DNA from: Marinobacter sp. Arc7-DN-1
GTDB taxonomy: Bacteria > Pseudomonadota > Gammaproteobacteria > Pseudomonadales > Oleiphilaceae
Assembly (NCBI RefSeq): GCF_003441595.1
Contig: NZ_CP031848.1
Location: forward strand, 1,116,001-1,180,000
Direction: 5' to 3'
DNA: 64,000 nucleotides
The notes beneath the pieces were generated by a model. The model saw only the letters and a list, made by a program, of their open reading frames with translations. It searched no databases and was not told the DNA's origin. This document shows, in pieces, positions 10,301 through 17,745 of this stretch; position 1 is the stretch's first letter; every line of letters starts with the position of its first letter. Position numbers and translations under genes: made by a program.

Positions 10301-10648
10301 GACCGTGCCACCCCCGTTAAAAGCTTCCAGAACGGAGACAGTCCGGTTTTCCTGATCAGCCTGAAAGCCGGCGGCACCGGCCTCAACCTCACCGCCGCCG
10401 ACTGCGTGATTCATTACGACCCCTGGTGGAATCCCGCCGTAGAGCAACAAGCCACCGACCGCGCCTGGCGAATCGGCCAGGACAAACCGGTATTCGTGTA
10501 TCGCCTTATCAGCGAAGGAACGGTAGAGGAGCGCATTCACGCCCTGCAGGCCCGCAAGAGCCAGCTGGCCGATGGCCTCTATGGAAAACCCGACAGCTTT
10601 GCCTCGGCGCTGACTGCCGATGACATCACCGTGCTTTTCGAAAAATAA
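7382..10648 (+). CDS. SNF2-family helicase with N-terminal SWIM zinc finger
   Basis: A 1088-residue double-stranded-DNA translocase of the bacterial SNF2/HepA-like group. A SWIM zinc motif (C74-S-C76...C82-K-H84) lies at the N-terminus. After a long middle region of about 500 residues the ATPase core starts: Walker A DDMGLGKT at about 654-661, the DEAQ box at about 752-755, TGTPMENH of motif III, and motifs V-VI SLKAGGTGLNL and ATDRAWRIGQ near 1000-1035. Its partner or substrate is not evident from the neighbours. The stop codon runs directly into a palindromic repeat that it shares, tail to tail, with sbcB. Family assignment is firm; cellular role (repair, transcription recycling or defence) is open. 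Confidence 0.92.
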   Translation: MLIDNHTLTRIFDTNTLQRGKRYFAHSRVQDLTLDIEGMSIQVLRAEVIGSQYQIYRTEVRFDRYTPYRIDTYCSCPVGFQCKHAAAVILQANYEQSQVDAQKAEGHRNRATEHTAETWLARLASAADPAPKPASPECLVYIITAYTSLKRLSVSVRKVRPRKSGGYSKGSVSRVWGRTTLEYDRPKYLQDSDIAPLTWLEAAPTSYRSEPLLEGATGAFFLEAAMKTGRLFLESVSNPPLQPGDAIETGYEWQQLPGDQHWQLVPWELPPQVAMLNTNPPLYLDSETHCIGPVHSALSPEVNDLLEQCPPLTEEQLQEALPDLTPLLEQARAPLPESFRVPEMIEADPQPILQLYSVDDPSPGAHTPTLLARLQFNYRGYQVAYAEQEPRLLRQTPESPVLIIRDEDQEAGFLHHGLPGFQFLADQPGEHALNQLPGSALLDFTLPTREAWLDFIAYQLPQLHAEGWQIEMDESFDLPVVEADQLQGSLRPDDDAQGWFEVELGITFNGTKIDLIPLLHQALAYLPGYIEGNQESADDLPETLWLHNGETLIRIPSERIKPLVQTLLSLFGQETNGKFRLPRLDAAQIMGSTRAEWDSSEELKALGRKLTSFQALEHVLPPSELNARLRHYQQDGLNWLQFLREFGLGGILADDMGLGKTLQTLACIQVEKSAGRRKAPALVVCPTTLIANWQSEAEKFAPELKLLIVHGSRRKPLFEQIPGADLVITSYPLLPRDIEQHKAQTYSLAFFDEAQYLKNPATALAKATRKLPAENRIALTGTPMENHLGELWALFDLILPGYLSDQKTFRDYYRKPIEENGDASRQAELSRRVRPFMLRRTKDQVTPELPRKTEIIRHVELNREQQDLYETVRASMDKRIRQLLASKGAARSQIEILDALLKLRQICCHPALLNSESNAGSAKMDYLLEMISELLEEGRRIILFSQFTSMLALIETALESAGIRYEKLTGQTRDRATPVKSFQNGDSPVFLISLKAGGTGLNLTAADCVIHYDPWWNPAVEQQATDRAWRIGQDKPVFVYRLISEGTVEERIHALQARKSQLADGLYGKPDSFASALTADDITVLFEK

Positions 10649-10686
10649 AAATGGGGTCAGATGAAAGTTCATCTGACCCCATTTTC
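10648..10686. repeat. Palindromic repeat, subfamily A, between convergent stops
   Basis: AAAATGGGGTCAGATGAA and TTCATCTGACCCCATTTT flank a 2-3 base centre and form a near-perfect hairpin of about 18 base pairs with A- and T-runs outside. It fills the whole space between the stop of the SNF2 gene and the stop of sbcB on the other strand, so it is well placed to act as a bidirectional terminator. It is one copy of the repeat family associated with the RAYT gene at 15,459. Confidence 0.85.
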
Positions 10687-12130
10687 AGATGTACGGAATC
10701 AAAGACTCCCCGTACAAATGCAGGTCCTCCAGCACCTGCCGCTTCTCCGGCGTCAATTCCGGATCCGCCGCCAGGCGCTGTAATTCCCGGGCGTAGGCCT
10801 CGAAAGATCGCCAGCCCTTCTTGGGATGCATCAACCGTTGACTACGGAACGCCTCCCAACGCTCGAGCTCTTCGCCCATCAAGGTGCCCGGGTAATTCCT
10901 TGCACGGTAACGGAACAGCAGTTCCCGCAGGCGGTCATCCTCAAAGCTGACCTCTAGCTCCCCCAGCGTTTCCACCGGCTGCTCCAGTACCCAATTCAGC
11001 TTCTCCCGGTCGGTCCTGCTGATAAAGCCGCCGGCGTAGAGCTGTTCGTCCGGGTCGGTGAGGTCGCTTTCGTGGGGCTGGTCAAAGGCTTCGGCAATCC
11101 TGCGCGGAAGGTCCGGCGCCTTGCGCAGCATGGCCAGATTGGCCCGCAGGGTTTCGCCATCCAGTTCCAGTTCGTCCAGCCGCGCCTGAGAAAGGGAGGA
11201 AAGCATGGTCGCCGGCGCCAGCACCGGGCATTTGTTCAGCTGCACGCCTTTCAGCGGAAAGCGGCTCACGCCCTCCCCCAGTCCCGCCCGGGAAGTAAAC
11301 ACCCGCTCACGAATCTGCTCAGGGGTGGCGTTGATCAGCTCGCTGGGGTCTTCCCGCAGGTCGTAGACAATCACCAGGTTCTTGTTGGTGGGGTGGTCTG
11401 CCACCGGAGCAACCAGGGCACAGCATCCACGGGTCGCCGGGTACTTGGCGGATATGTGGAACACCGGCTTCATGGTGGCGGTGTCGAGCATGGACCGGGC
11501 GGAGTGCTTGTCCTTGTTCTGCAGCACGAAATCAAACAGCCTGGGTTGCTTTTCCTTGATCAGCTTTGCAACGGCAATGGTCGCCTCCACATCCGACATG
11601 GCATCGTGGGCGGCTTCATGGGTGATCCCGTTGGCGACTGTCAGCGCCTCGAGTTTGAAACTGGGGCTGCCGTCTTCCTTGCGGGGCCAGTTGATGCCTT
11701 CCGGGCGCAGGGCGTAGGTCAGCCGCACCATATCGATGATGTCCCAGCGGGAATTGCCATTCTGCCATTCACGGGCGTAGGGATCGCGCAGGTTCCGGTA
11801 CAGGGTGTGGCGGGTGACTTCGTCGTCGAAGCGCAGGCTGTTGTAGCCCACCACGCAGGTGCCGGGCTGGCTGAAGGCTTCGTTGATCCGGGCGATGAAC
11901 TGGGCCTCGGGGAGCCCGTCTTCCAGCGCTTTTTGCGGGGTAATACCGGTAATCAGGCAGGCTTCCGGTGATGGCAGGTAATCGTCCGCCGGCTTGCAGT
12001 AAAGCACCAGCGGATCCTCGATGATGTTCAGATCCGCATCCGTCCGCACACCGGCAAACTGGGAAGGCCTGTCATGAACCGGATCTACACCGAAGGTTTC
12101 GTAATCGTGCCAGTAAAAAGAGCGGATCAA
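10685..12130 (-). CDS. sbcB: Exodeoxyribonuclease I
   Basis: A 481-residue 3'-5' exonuclease acting on single-stranded DNA in recombination and mismatch repair; the length equals that of E. coli SbcB (about 475). The DEDDh nuclease domain opens with WHDYETFG, giving catalytic D9 and E11, followed by VVGYNSLRFDDEV at about residue 97 and HDAMSDVEATIAVAKLI near 180, which holds the catalytic histidine and final aspartate. The C-terminal half carries the SH3-like and helical parts of ExoI (NKCPVLAP, then RYRARNYPGTL near the end). It is transcribed alone; upstream is the hairpin that ends the DUF6160-like gene. Confidence 0.96.
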   Translation of the reverse strand: MIRSFYWHDYETFGVDPVHDRPSQFAGVRTDADLNIIEDPLVLYCKPADDYLPSPEACLITGITPQKALEDGLPEAQFIARINEAFSQPGTCVVGYNSLRFDDEVTRHTLYRNLRDPYAREWQNGNSRWDIIDMVRLTYALRPEGINWPRKEDGSPSFKLEALTVANGITHEAAHDAMSDVEATIAVAKLIKEKQPRLFDFVLQNKDKHSARSMLDTATMKPVFHISAKYPATRGCCALVAPVADHPTNKNLVIVYDLREDPSELINATPEQIRERVFTSRAGLGEGVSRFPLKGVQLNKCPVLAPATMLSSLSQARLDELELDGETLRANLAMLRKAPDLPRRIAEAFDQPHESDLTDPDEQLYAGGFISRTDREKLNWVLEQPVETLGELEVSFEDDRLRELLFRYRARNYPGTLMGEELERWEAFRSQRLMHPKKGWRSFEAYARELQRLAADPELTPEKRQVLEDLHLYGESLIPYI

Positions 12131-12134
12131 GGGA

Positions 12135-12176
12135 CTAAACTCCTGCCAAATAAATTTCGGACTGGCGGGAGTTTAG
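12135..12176 (-). terminator. Hairpin after the DUF6160-like gene
   Basis: CTAAACTCCTGCCA at 12135-12148 and TGGCGGGAGTTTAG at 12163-12176 pair over 14 bases with a single G-T. The structure begins four bases after the stop of the minus-strand gene at 12180 and ends five bases before the sbcB start, so it probably terminates the former and insulates the latter. Confidence 0.65.
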
Positions 12177-12179
12177 CAT

Positions 12180-13055
12180 CTAGAACAGCCGGGTACCCAT
12201 ATCCTCCCGGTGGGTCTGCAGTCGCGGCACGCCCTGGTTGATCAACTGGCTCATATCCACCTTCATGCTCGTGGGCAGATTGATAAACACGCCCTTGCCG
12301 GCATTGATTACGTTCGTGCCATCCGGGCTTTGCCACTCAACACCTTCTCGCTGGAAACCGATAAAGAAGTCGCTGGTGAAGCCGGTCGTGCCATCCGCGC
12401 TTTCCTGGCCCACAAACAGCGACTGCAATTGGGTCAGCGGCGCACAGTTGATGCCCTGAGCGCAATCGGCCGAACCATCGTTTATACCAATGTAACTGGC
12501 CCGATAGTTGGTGGCCTGGGAATTCTGGTCGAATAAGGTGGCGTCAAATTCGGTACCGCTATCATCAACAAGCTTAAGCCCGATATCGCCACTGAAACTG
12601 CTGGTCAGTGAAGAGACAGATCCCCTCGCCTGCCCGAACCCCATGCGGAATCCGGAGAGCCTGCCCTCGGCGGGATCTTCCGCCAGCTCGATGTAGGGCT
12701 GGAACGCTTCAAAAGGCACCGTGTCACCGGCATTGTAGGCGCGACCGTTATACTGAACGCCGTCATTACGGGCAATGTGCCCCAGGGCCACGTGCTGCGC
12801 CGCGAAGTCCACTCCGCCGTCGATCTCACCGGCTTTCACATCGTCCACATTCATCCGGGTTTCCATGTCCATGCTCAGCGTCATCCGCGTGAACTGGTGG
12901 GGATCTCCCGGTATGTTTTCAATCTGAATAAAGCCCTGCCCGGTCACCTCACCCATTGTTTCGTCTGAAATGGGCTTCAGCTCGGCCTGGGCAACGGGCG
13001 CAATACCCAGGCAGAACAGGGTGACGGCAGCGTATCCATACGCCTGCTGTCTCAT
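12180..13055 (-). CDS. Exported protein, DUF6160-like
   Basis: A 291-residue protein with a clear Sec signal peptide: MRQQ, a hydrophobic stretch and AQA-E cleavage near residue 24. Directly after it comes LKPISDETMGEVTGQGFI, the motif I associate with DUF6160-type exported proteins of marine gammaproteobacteria. The rest is beta-rich, acidic and without cysteines apart from one pair (C-A-Q-G-I-N-C), consistent with a surface or periplasmic beta-protein. The ATG at 13053-13055 is chosen because it places the signal peptide at the N-terminus; an in-frame upstream start at 13103 would bury it. No function is known to me. It is divergent from the response regulator at 13323. Confidence 0.75.
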   Translation of the reverse strand: MRQQAYGYAAVTLFCLGIAPVAQAELKPISDETMGEVTGQGFIQIENIPGDPHQFTRMTLSMDMETRMNVDDVKAGEIDGGVDFAAQHVALGHIARNDGVQYNGRAYNAGDTVPFEAFQPYIELAEDPAEGRLSGFRMGFGQARGSVSSLTSSFSGDIGLKLVDDSGTEFDATLFDQNSQATNYRASYIGINDGSADCAQGINCAPLTQLQSLFVGQESADGTTGFTSDFFIGFQREGVEWQSPDGTNVINAGKGVFINLPTSMKVDMSQLINQGVPRLQTHREDMGTRLF

Positions 13056-13322
13056 ATAATTGCGTCTCTGAAAAACCATTATTGTTTTATGTGCCGACGA
13101 CACACTATAAACAAGGCAGACCGGCCAATAGAGTGAGCAGGTTCACAATCGCCGTTTACAATTCAGTAATACTCGGCCAAGTTTGAATACAGTCACAAAA
13201 CCTTTGGTTTAATATGCTTACAACACCTTACCTACGGTTACGAACGCTGTAGCAAACGTGTACATAACAACCACTACTGATATACTTTCGCCCCTTATGA
13301 TCAACCCTCAACGGCTTCCTCA

Positions 13323-14351
13323 ATGACCACCCGCATACTGATCTGCGACGACTCCGCCCTTGCCAGAAAACAAATGGCCCGGGCCCTGCCGGAGGGGCTG
13401 CGGGGGGATGTCAGTTACGCAAAAGACGGCGTGGAAGCCCTTGAGAAATTACGACGGCATGAGGCAGAGCTGATGTTCCTGGATCTGAACATGCCGGAAA
13501 TGGACGGTTACCAGGTGCTGGAACAGGTCCGCGAGGAAGACCTGCCGGTCATGACCATCGTGGTTTCCGGCGATATCCAGCCCGAAGCCCGGGAGCGGGT
13601 GAAAAAACTCGGCGCCATCGATTTCATCAAAAAGCCCACCGAGACGGGCATCCTGCTCAGCCTACTGGTGGATTACGGGGTTTACCGCCCCGGAGACCTC
13701 GAAGACGCCGCACTGCAGGATGCCACCCTGAAGAATACAGGCAGCGCCAACCCGGAGATTTCCGTTTCCCTGAATGACTATCTGCAGGAAATCTCCAACG
13801 TTGCCATGGGGCGCTCCTCCGATCTGCTGGCCCGCCTGCTGAAGGTGTTTGTGAAGCAGCCCATTCCCAAGGTGGCCTTCCTCGCCAATTCCGAACTGCA
13901 CATGGCGATTTCCTCGGTCAGCAACAGCAACACGTACTCCGCCGTATGCCAGGGCTTTACCGGGGCCGGCATTGCCGGCGAGGCATTGCTGCTGTTTGCA
14001 GACGCCAGCTTCAGGGACATGGCGGAGATGCTGCACTACGAAAACCTTGAAGGCGAAGCCGTCAACATCGAAGTGTTGATGGACATGTCCAGCATCCTGT
14101 TCGGAGCCTTCCTCAAAGGCATCGGCGACCAGCTGGATCTGAAGCTCGGCCTGGGCCACCCCACTGTACTGGGCCAGCACCGGCAGATCACCGAACTCCT
14201 GGAGCACCACAGCGCCCGGGAAGAACAACTGCTGTGCATCGAAATCTGCTACACCCTGGAAGACCGGGATATCGAATGCGACATGCTGATCCTCCTCACC
14301 GGCGATTCAGTACCTTTTCTCGAAGATCGCCTGCAATATCTGGTGGACTGA
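13323..14351 (+). CDS. Response regulator with CheC/CheX-like output domain
   Basis: A 342-residue two-domain signalling protein. Residues 1-125 are a receiver domain with acidic pocket D9-D10, phospho-acceptor D54 (FLDLNMPEMDG), a switch serine in VVSGD and the conserved lysine in FIKKPTE. Residues about 145-340 resemble the CheC/CheX/FliY phosphatase fold (EVLMDMSSILFGAFL). The E-x2-N pair that catalyses CheY-P hydrolysis appears as D-x2-S there, so phosphatase activity is doubtful. The gene ends three bases before the diguanylate cyclase start, so the two are co-translated. A reasonable inference is that the regulator tunes, or is tuned by, the cyclase. Confidence 0.85.
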   Translation: MTTRILICDDSALARKQMARALPEGLRGDVSYAKDGVEALEKLRRHEAELMFLDLNMPEMDGYQVLEQVREEDLPVMTIVVSGDIQPEARERVKKLGAIDFIKKPTETGILLSLLVDYGVYRPGDLEDAALQDATLKNTGSANPEISVSLNDYLQEISNVAMGRSSDLLARLLKVFVKQPIPKVAFLANSELHMAISSVSNSNTYSAVCQGFTGAGIAGEALLLFADASFRDMAEMLHYENLEGEAVNIEVLMDMSSILFGAFLKGIGDQLDLKLGLGHPTVLGQHRQITELLEHHSAREEQLLCIEICYTLEDRDIECDMLILLTGDSVPFLEDRLQYLVD

Positions 14352-14354
14352 CCG

Positions 14355-15308
14355 ATGGCCATTAACGACTTTGAAGCCAACTCCTTTCACTGGCTGGTGG
14401 ACATGCTGGAATCCGTGGAGGTGGGCCTGGTAGTGCTGGATCTCGATTTCCGGGTGCAGGCCTGGAACGGCTTCATGGAGAACCACAGCGGCATCACCGC
14501 CAGCAAAATCCGCAACCAGGTGTTGTTTGACGTATTCCCGGATATCCCCCAAGCCTGGCTCGCCCGCAAGGTGGACGCCGTTGCCCTCCTGAACACCCGG
14601 GCCTTCACCTCCTGGGAGCAGCGGCCCTACCTGTTCCGGTTCCGTAACACCCGGCCAATTACCGGCACCGAAGAGTACATGTTCCAGAACCTCACCATCA
14701 GCCCCCTCTCCGGGGTTACCGGGCAAGTCGAGAAAGTGTGCCTGATGGTGTATGACGTTACCGATGTTGCCAGCAGCAAGCGCGCCCTGGAACGCGCCAA
14801 CGAACAACTGGCCAAACTCAGCATGACCGACCGCCTCACCGGCCTGCTCAACCGCGGCACCTGGGAAAACCTGGTAGACGCCGAGTTCGAGCGCTTCCGC
14901 CGCTACGGCCACGCCACCAGCCTGGTGATGTTCGACATAGACCACTTCAAACCCGTCAACGACACCCACGGCCACCTGGCCGGCGACGAAGTAATCAGAC
15001 ACACCGCGGGCATAACCCGCGCCAACATCCGCCAATCCGACAGCGCCGGCCGATACGGCGGCGAAGAATTCGGCATCATACTGCCGGAAACCGACGCCGA
15101 AGGGGCACGGATCATCTGCGAGCGGATTCGGGAAAGCATTGAACAGAGCGTGGTCGAAACCAGCGTGGCGCCGATTCGCTATACCATCAGCATTGGCATT
15201 GCCCAGTTAACGGATGAACCCGAGAACTATATGCAGTGGATGCAAAAAGCGGACGAGGCCTTATATGTGGCCAAGGAAGGAGGACGGAATCGGGTAGTGG
15301 TGTCTTAA
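14355..15308 (+). CDS. Diguanylate cyclase, PAS-GGDEF
   Basis: A 317-residue enzyme predicted to make cyclic di-GMP from two GTP. Residues about 10-130 form a PAS-like sensor (LVVLDLDFRVQAWNGFMENHSG). The GGDEF domain spans about 155-317, with DIDHFKPVNDTHGHLAGDEV and the active site GGEEF near residue 235. An RQSD inhibitory I-site lies exactly five residues before GGEEF, so product inhibition is expected. No transmembrane segment is visible. It follows the response regulator by three bases and is followed at once by a palindromic repeat. Confidence 0.93.
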   Translation: MAINDFEANSFHWLVDMLESVEVGLVVLDLDFRVQAWNGFMENHSGITASKIRNQVLFDVFPDIPQAWLARKVDAVALLNTRAFTSWEQRPYLFRFRNTRPITGTEEYMFQNLTISPLSGVTGQVEKVCLMVYDVTDVASSKRALERANEQLAKLSMTDRLTGLLNRGTWENLVDAEFERFRRYGHATSLVMFDIDHFKPVNDTHGHLAGDEVIRHTAGITRANIRQSDSAGRYGGEEFGIILPETDAEGARIICERIRESIEQSVVETSVAPIRYTISIGIAQLTDEPENYMQWMQKADEALYVAKEGGRNRVVVS

Positions 15309-15310
15309 TA

Positions 15311-15373
15311 TGGGGTCAGATGAAAATGGGGTCAGATGAAAAGTTCATCTGACCCCATTTTCATCTGACCCCC
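15311..15373. repeat. Palindromic repeat, subfamily A, upstream of the RAYT gene
   Basis: Two tandem half-units, GGGGTCAGATGAAAAT and GGGGTCAGATGAA, are followed by their reverse complements, giving a nested palindrome of about 60 bases. It starts three bases after the diguanylate cyclase stop and lies 86 bases upstream of the RAYT transposase. This double-hairpin form matches the REPIN layout, two REP hairpins facing each other. Confidence 0.88.
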
Positions 15374-15458
15374 GAGTTCGTGCGCTGCGTCATGGTAGAC
15401 AAGGCAGCCGTACGATAAGGTTCCAGCCTCAACCAAACGATCACAAGGATGTGGTGTT

Positions 15459-16112
15459 ATGCCCAGAACCACGAGATTCTGCCCTCCCGGCGTTCCCCAA
15501 CACGTTATCCAAAGAGGAAACAACCGCCAGCCAACCTTCAAAGGGCGTGTAGATTTTGCGTTCTACTGTCGTCTGATGGAGCAATATGCCGAAGAGCACG
15601 GCGTCGCCTTGCATGGCTGGGTACTGATGACAAACCATGTGCATCTGCTGGCAACTCCTTCAACAGAGAAAAGTCTGTCAGCCTATATGCAGTCAATTGG
15701 CCGGCGTTACGTGCGCTACTTCAACCGTCGCCATGACAGAACCGGCGGCCTTTGGGAAGGACGATTTCGATCCTGCCTGATTGACTCTGAAAATTATTTG
15801 CTTGGCTGTCAGCGCTACATCGAGATGAACCCGGTCAGCGCAGGAATGGTCAGCAACCCAGAAGATTACTGGTGGTCAAGCTATCAGTGCCATGCCCTCG
15901 GAAAAACCAGCGAAATGCACAGCCCCCACCCGCTTTACCAGGCTCTCGGCAACGACCAATCGGAACGCCAACGGCGGTATCGCCAACTGTTTGCCAGCCC
16001 CATGCCCGACTTTCTCAAAGATCAAATCCGAAAAACGGTAAAAAGCGGCAAAACGCTCGGCTCGATCGAGTTTAAAAGCCAGCTCAAGGCCAAGTACGGT
16101 ATATCCGACTGA
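15459..16112 (+). CDS. REP-associated tyrosine transposase (RAYT, Y1 type)
   Basis: A 217-residue single-copy domesticated relative of IS200/IS605 transposases that cuts and rejoins single-stranded REP hairpins. The HUH motif is H60-V-H62 in MTNHVHLLATP, and the catalytic tyrosine is probably Y120 in RYIEMNPVSAGMV. GLWEGRFRS upstream of it is typical of the family. The C-terminal 60 residues are basic. Palindromic repeats lie 86 bases upstream and 9 bases downstream, and further copies are scattered through the window, so these are the likely substrates. RAYTs do not move themselves like IS elements but are thought to spread REP sequences. Confidence 0.93.
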   Translation: MPRTTRFCPPGVPQHVIQRGNNRQPTFKGRVDFAFYCRLMEQYAEEHGVALHGWVLMTNHVHLLATPSTEKSLSAYMQSIGRRYVRYFNRRHDRTGGLWEGRFRSCLIDSENYLLGCQRYIEMNPVSAGMVSNPEDYWWSSYQCHALGKTSEMHSPHPLYQALGNDQSERQRRYRQLFASPMPDFLKDQIRKTVKSGKTLGSIEFKSQLKAKYGISD

Positions 16113-16120
16113 AGACGGGT

Positions 16121-16166
16121 TGGGGTCAGATGAAAATGGGGTCAGATGAACTTTTCATCTGACCCC
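16121..16166. repeat. Palindromic repeat, subfamily A, downstream of the RAYT gene
   Basis: TGGGGTCAGATGAAAAT plus GGGGTCAGATGAA, a three-base centre and TTCATCTGACCCC: one complete hairpin with an extra left half-unit. It starts nine bases after the RAYT stop. Confidence 0.88.
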
Positions 16167-16227
16167 GAATTCGCCTTACCTCGCTGCTATAATGTCGCAT
16201 ACATTTTAAACCGGATCCGGAATCAAT

Positions 16228-16926
16228 ATGACCGCAGTTGCTGACACTTACTGGCAAATGCCGCCGAACCAGAGTAGAGCACTAATGATTGCGCAGAAAG
16301 AGGTTTCGGTCTTTGTCTATGACGCCGTGCGCCTGGAGGGCCTCAACTTTACGCTGCCGGAAATACAAACATTACTGCAGGGTATTACGGTAGGTGGCCA
16401 CAAGTTGAGTGATCAGCAAATTGCCATCAACCAGAGTGAAACCTGGAAAGCCCTATTTCAAAGGATCCGGGAACGCCAGTTCCAGTTGGCCAAAGAGTGC
16501 GCCACAAGCTTGCATGCCATCGCTGCAAAAGAGGAGGCGTTGGAATGGGGGTGCTTTCGTTCAGGATCTGTGCTCATCGCCGGCACCGATTATGAACCTC
16601 CAGCCGCAGAAGAGCTTCCGGCTCTGTTCGATGAAATGAAAGACAGCCTGGATGAAATCAACGACATCTACGACCAGGCCATTCATATATTCCTGACCAT
16701 GGCCCGATACCAGTTCTTCTACGATGTGAACAAACGGATGGGCCGATTCATGATGAACGGCTATCTACTGAACAACGGATATCCGGCGATTAATATACCC
16801 GCATCAAGGCAGCTTGAGTTTAACGAGTTAATGCTTGAGTTCTACGAATCCGGTGACGAGACGGCAATGAACCGGTTTGTCCGAAGCTGCCTCAGCGAAA
16901 AAATCATCCGCATAATGAGGGAGTGA
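16228..16926 (+). CDS. Fic-domain-like protein with degenerate catalytic motif
   Basis: A 232-residue Fic-fold protein. Fic enzymes transfer AMP or other phosphoryl groups through a loop HxFx(D/E)GNxRxxR. Here the loop is QFFYDVNKRMGR (residues 162-173): the nucleotide-binding N-K-R-x-G-R part is kept, but the general-base histidine is glutamine and the D-G glycine is valine. Near the N-terminus AVRLEGLNFTLPEI resembles the inhibitory (S/T)xxxE(G/N) helix with alanine for Ser/Thr. The protein is therefore probably not a standard AMP-transferase. It sits between two palindromic repeats with no obvious antitoxin partner, which may mean it was inserted with them. Confidence 0.75.
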   Translation: MTAVADTYWQMPPNQSRALMIAQKEVSVFVYDAVRLEGLNFTLPEIQTLLQGITVGGHKLSDQQIAINQSETWKALFQRIRERQFQLAKECATSLHAIAAKEEALEWGCFRSGSVLIAGTDYEPPAAEELPALFDEMKDSLDEINDIYDQAIHIFLTMARYQFFYDVNKRMGRFMMNGYLLNNGYPAINIPASRQLEFNELMLEFYESGDETAMNRFVRSCLSEKIIRIMRE

Positions 16927-16929
16927 AGT

Positions 16930-16992
16930 TGGGGTCAGATGAAAATGGGGTCAGATGAACTTTTCATCTGACCCCATTTTCATCTGACCCCA
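16930..16992. repeat. Palindromic repeat, subfamily A, between Fic and mvaT-like genes
   Basis: The same nested double palindrome as at 15,311, with only the central trinucleotide reversed. It starts three bases after the Fic stop and ends ten bases before the convergent mvaT-like stop, so it could terminate both transcripts. Confidence 0.88.
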
Positions 16993-17002
16993 AGTTCAGC
17001 CG

Positions 17003-17371
17003 TTAGTCCTGCTGCCAGCTCTGCACAGCTTCCTTACCATGCTTCTGACGCCACTCATTCAAGGTCTTGTGATTGCCACCACGGGTTTTAACCACTTCAC
17101 CGGTGTGCGGGTTCTTGTAGGTTTTCAGTGGGCGCTTCGGGCGGCTGCCAGTTGCTGCATCTGCTTTGCCACCGGCCACAGAGGGATCAATTGCAGAAAG
17201 GATCTGAAGCACATCCTTCGGTGACTTGTTATGCTCCTTCATCAAATCACGAACCTTGTCTTCAAACTCCAGTTCGCCTTTCAGTGCATGGTCTTTTTCA
17301 AGCTGTTCCAGCTCTGAAGCAAGCTTTTCCATAAGCTGTTTTTTCTGGTAGTAATCGTTAATCTTTGCCAT
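17003..17371 (-). CDS. H-NS-like nucleoid protein, MvaT/MvaU family
   Basis: A 122-residue xenogeneic silencer that coats AT-rich, horizontally acquired DNA. The N-terminal coiled coil (residues about 8-60, LMEKLASELEQLEKDHAL) serves oligomerisation. The C-terminal domain TYKNPHTGEVVKTRGG followed by NHKTLNEWRQKHG contains the R-G-N type AT-pincer characteristic of MvaT rather than of enterobacterial H-NS. The length matches MvaT (about 124). The upstream region is AT-rich, as is usual for autoregulated hns-type genes. AT-rich segments of the polysaccharide locus are plausible targets. Confidence 0.9.
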   Translation of the reverse strand: MAKINDYYQKKQLMEKLASELEQLEKDHALKGELEFEDKVRDLMKEHNKSPKDVLQILSAIDPSVAGGKADAATGSRPKRPLKTYKNPHTGEVVKTRGGNHKTLNEWRQKHGKEAVQSWQQD

Positions 17372-17745
17372 GGAATTAAAACCTTATTCAATAGGGGCCT
17401 TAAAAACTAAATTGGAGTTGACCAAAAGTCGCCAACAATAATAGACAAAACAATGTATCCTGGCAAAATTATTTATTTACGAAGCCTTAATAATAAATCC
17501 GGTCAATTTTAGCGGCTTCTGAAAAGTTCCCTGTACAAATAATGTGCTTACAACCCCGGATCCGCCTCATACAAAGAAAAAACACCCGGCGGATCAAATA
17601 AAACACCATCAACCGGGAAACCTTCCGATGCTTCTGGCTGGCCTGTCGGGCCGCTACAGGATAGAGTATCCATGGTAGAAGGCAGAACTGAACCAGCCAC
17701 TACCAATGCGAAGCCAATCAGCCCCGGACATCACCAACTACCACC
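17372..17745. other. Intergenic region between mvaT-like gene and jetA
   Basis: This 374-base gap is AT-rich in its left half (17,390-17,560), which probably holds the mvaT-like promoter and possible silencer binding sites. On the minus strand 17,548-17,673 there is a 41-codon frame whose C-terminus, VDGVLFDPPGVFSLYEADPGL up to the stop, loosely echoes the C-terminus of the nucleotide-sugar dehydrogenase at 25,058. I regard that as a weak hint of a gene relic, not as a gene. The jetA promoter should lie in 17,600-17,745, but no consensus element stands out. Confidence 0.5.

Noticed and set aside
15311..16992. RAYT, Fic and flanking repeats as one composite transposon
   Set aside because: The repeats are internal palindromes without target duplications at the outer borders, and RAYT elements are not known to move flanking cargo in this way.
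17548..17673. 41-codon minus-strand frame between the mvaT-like gene and jetA
   Set aside because: There is only a faint resemblance to the dehydrogenase C-terminus, no ribosome-binding site and no other support.
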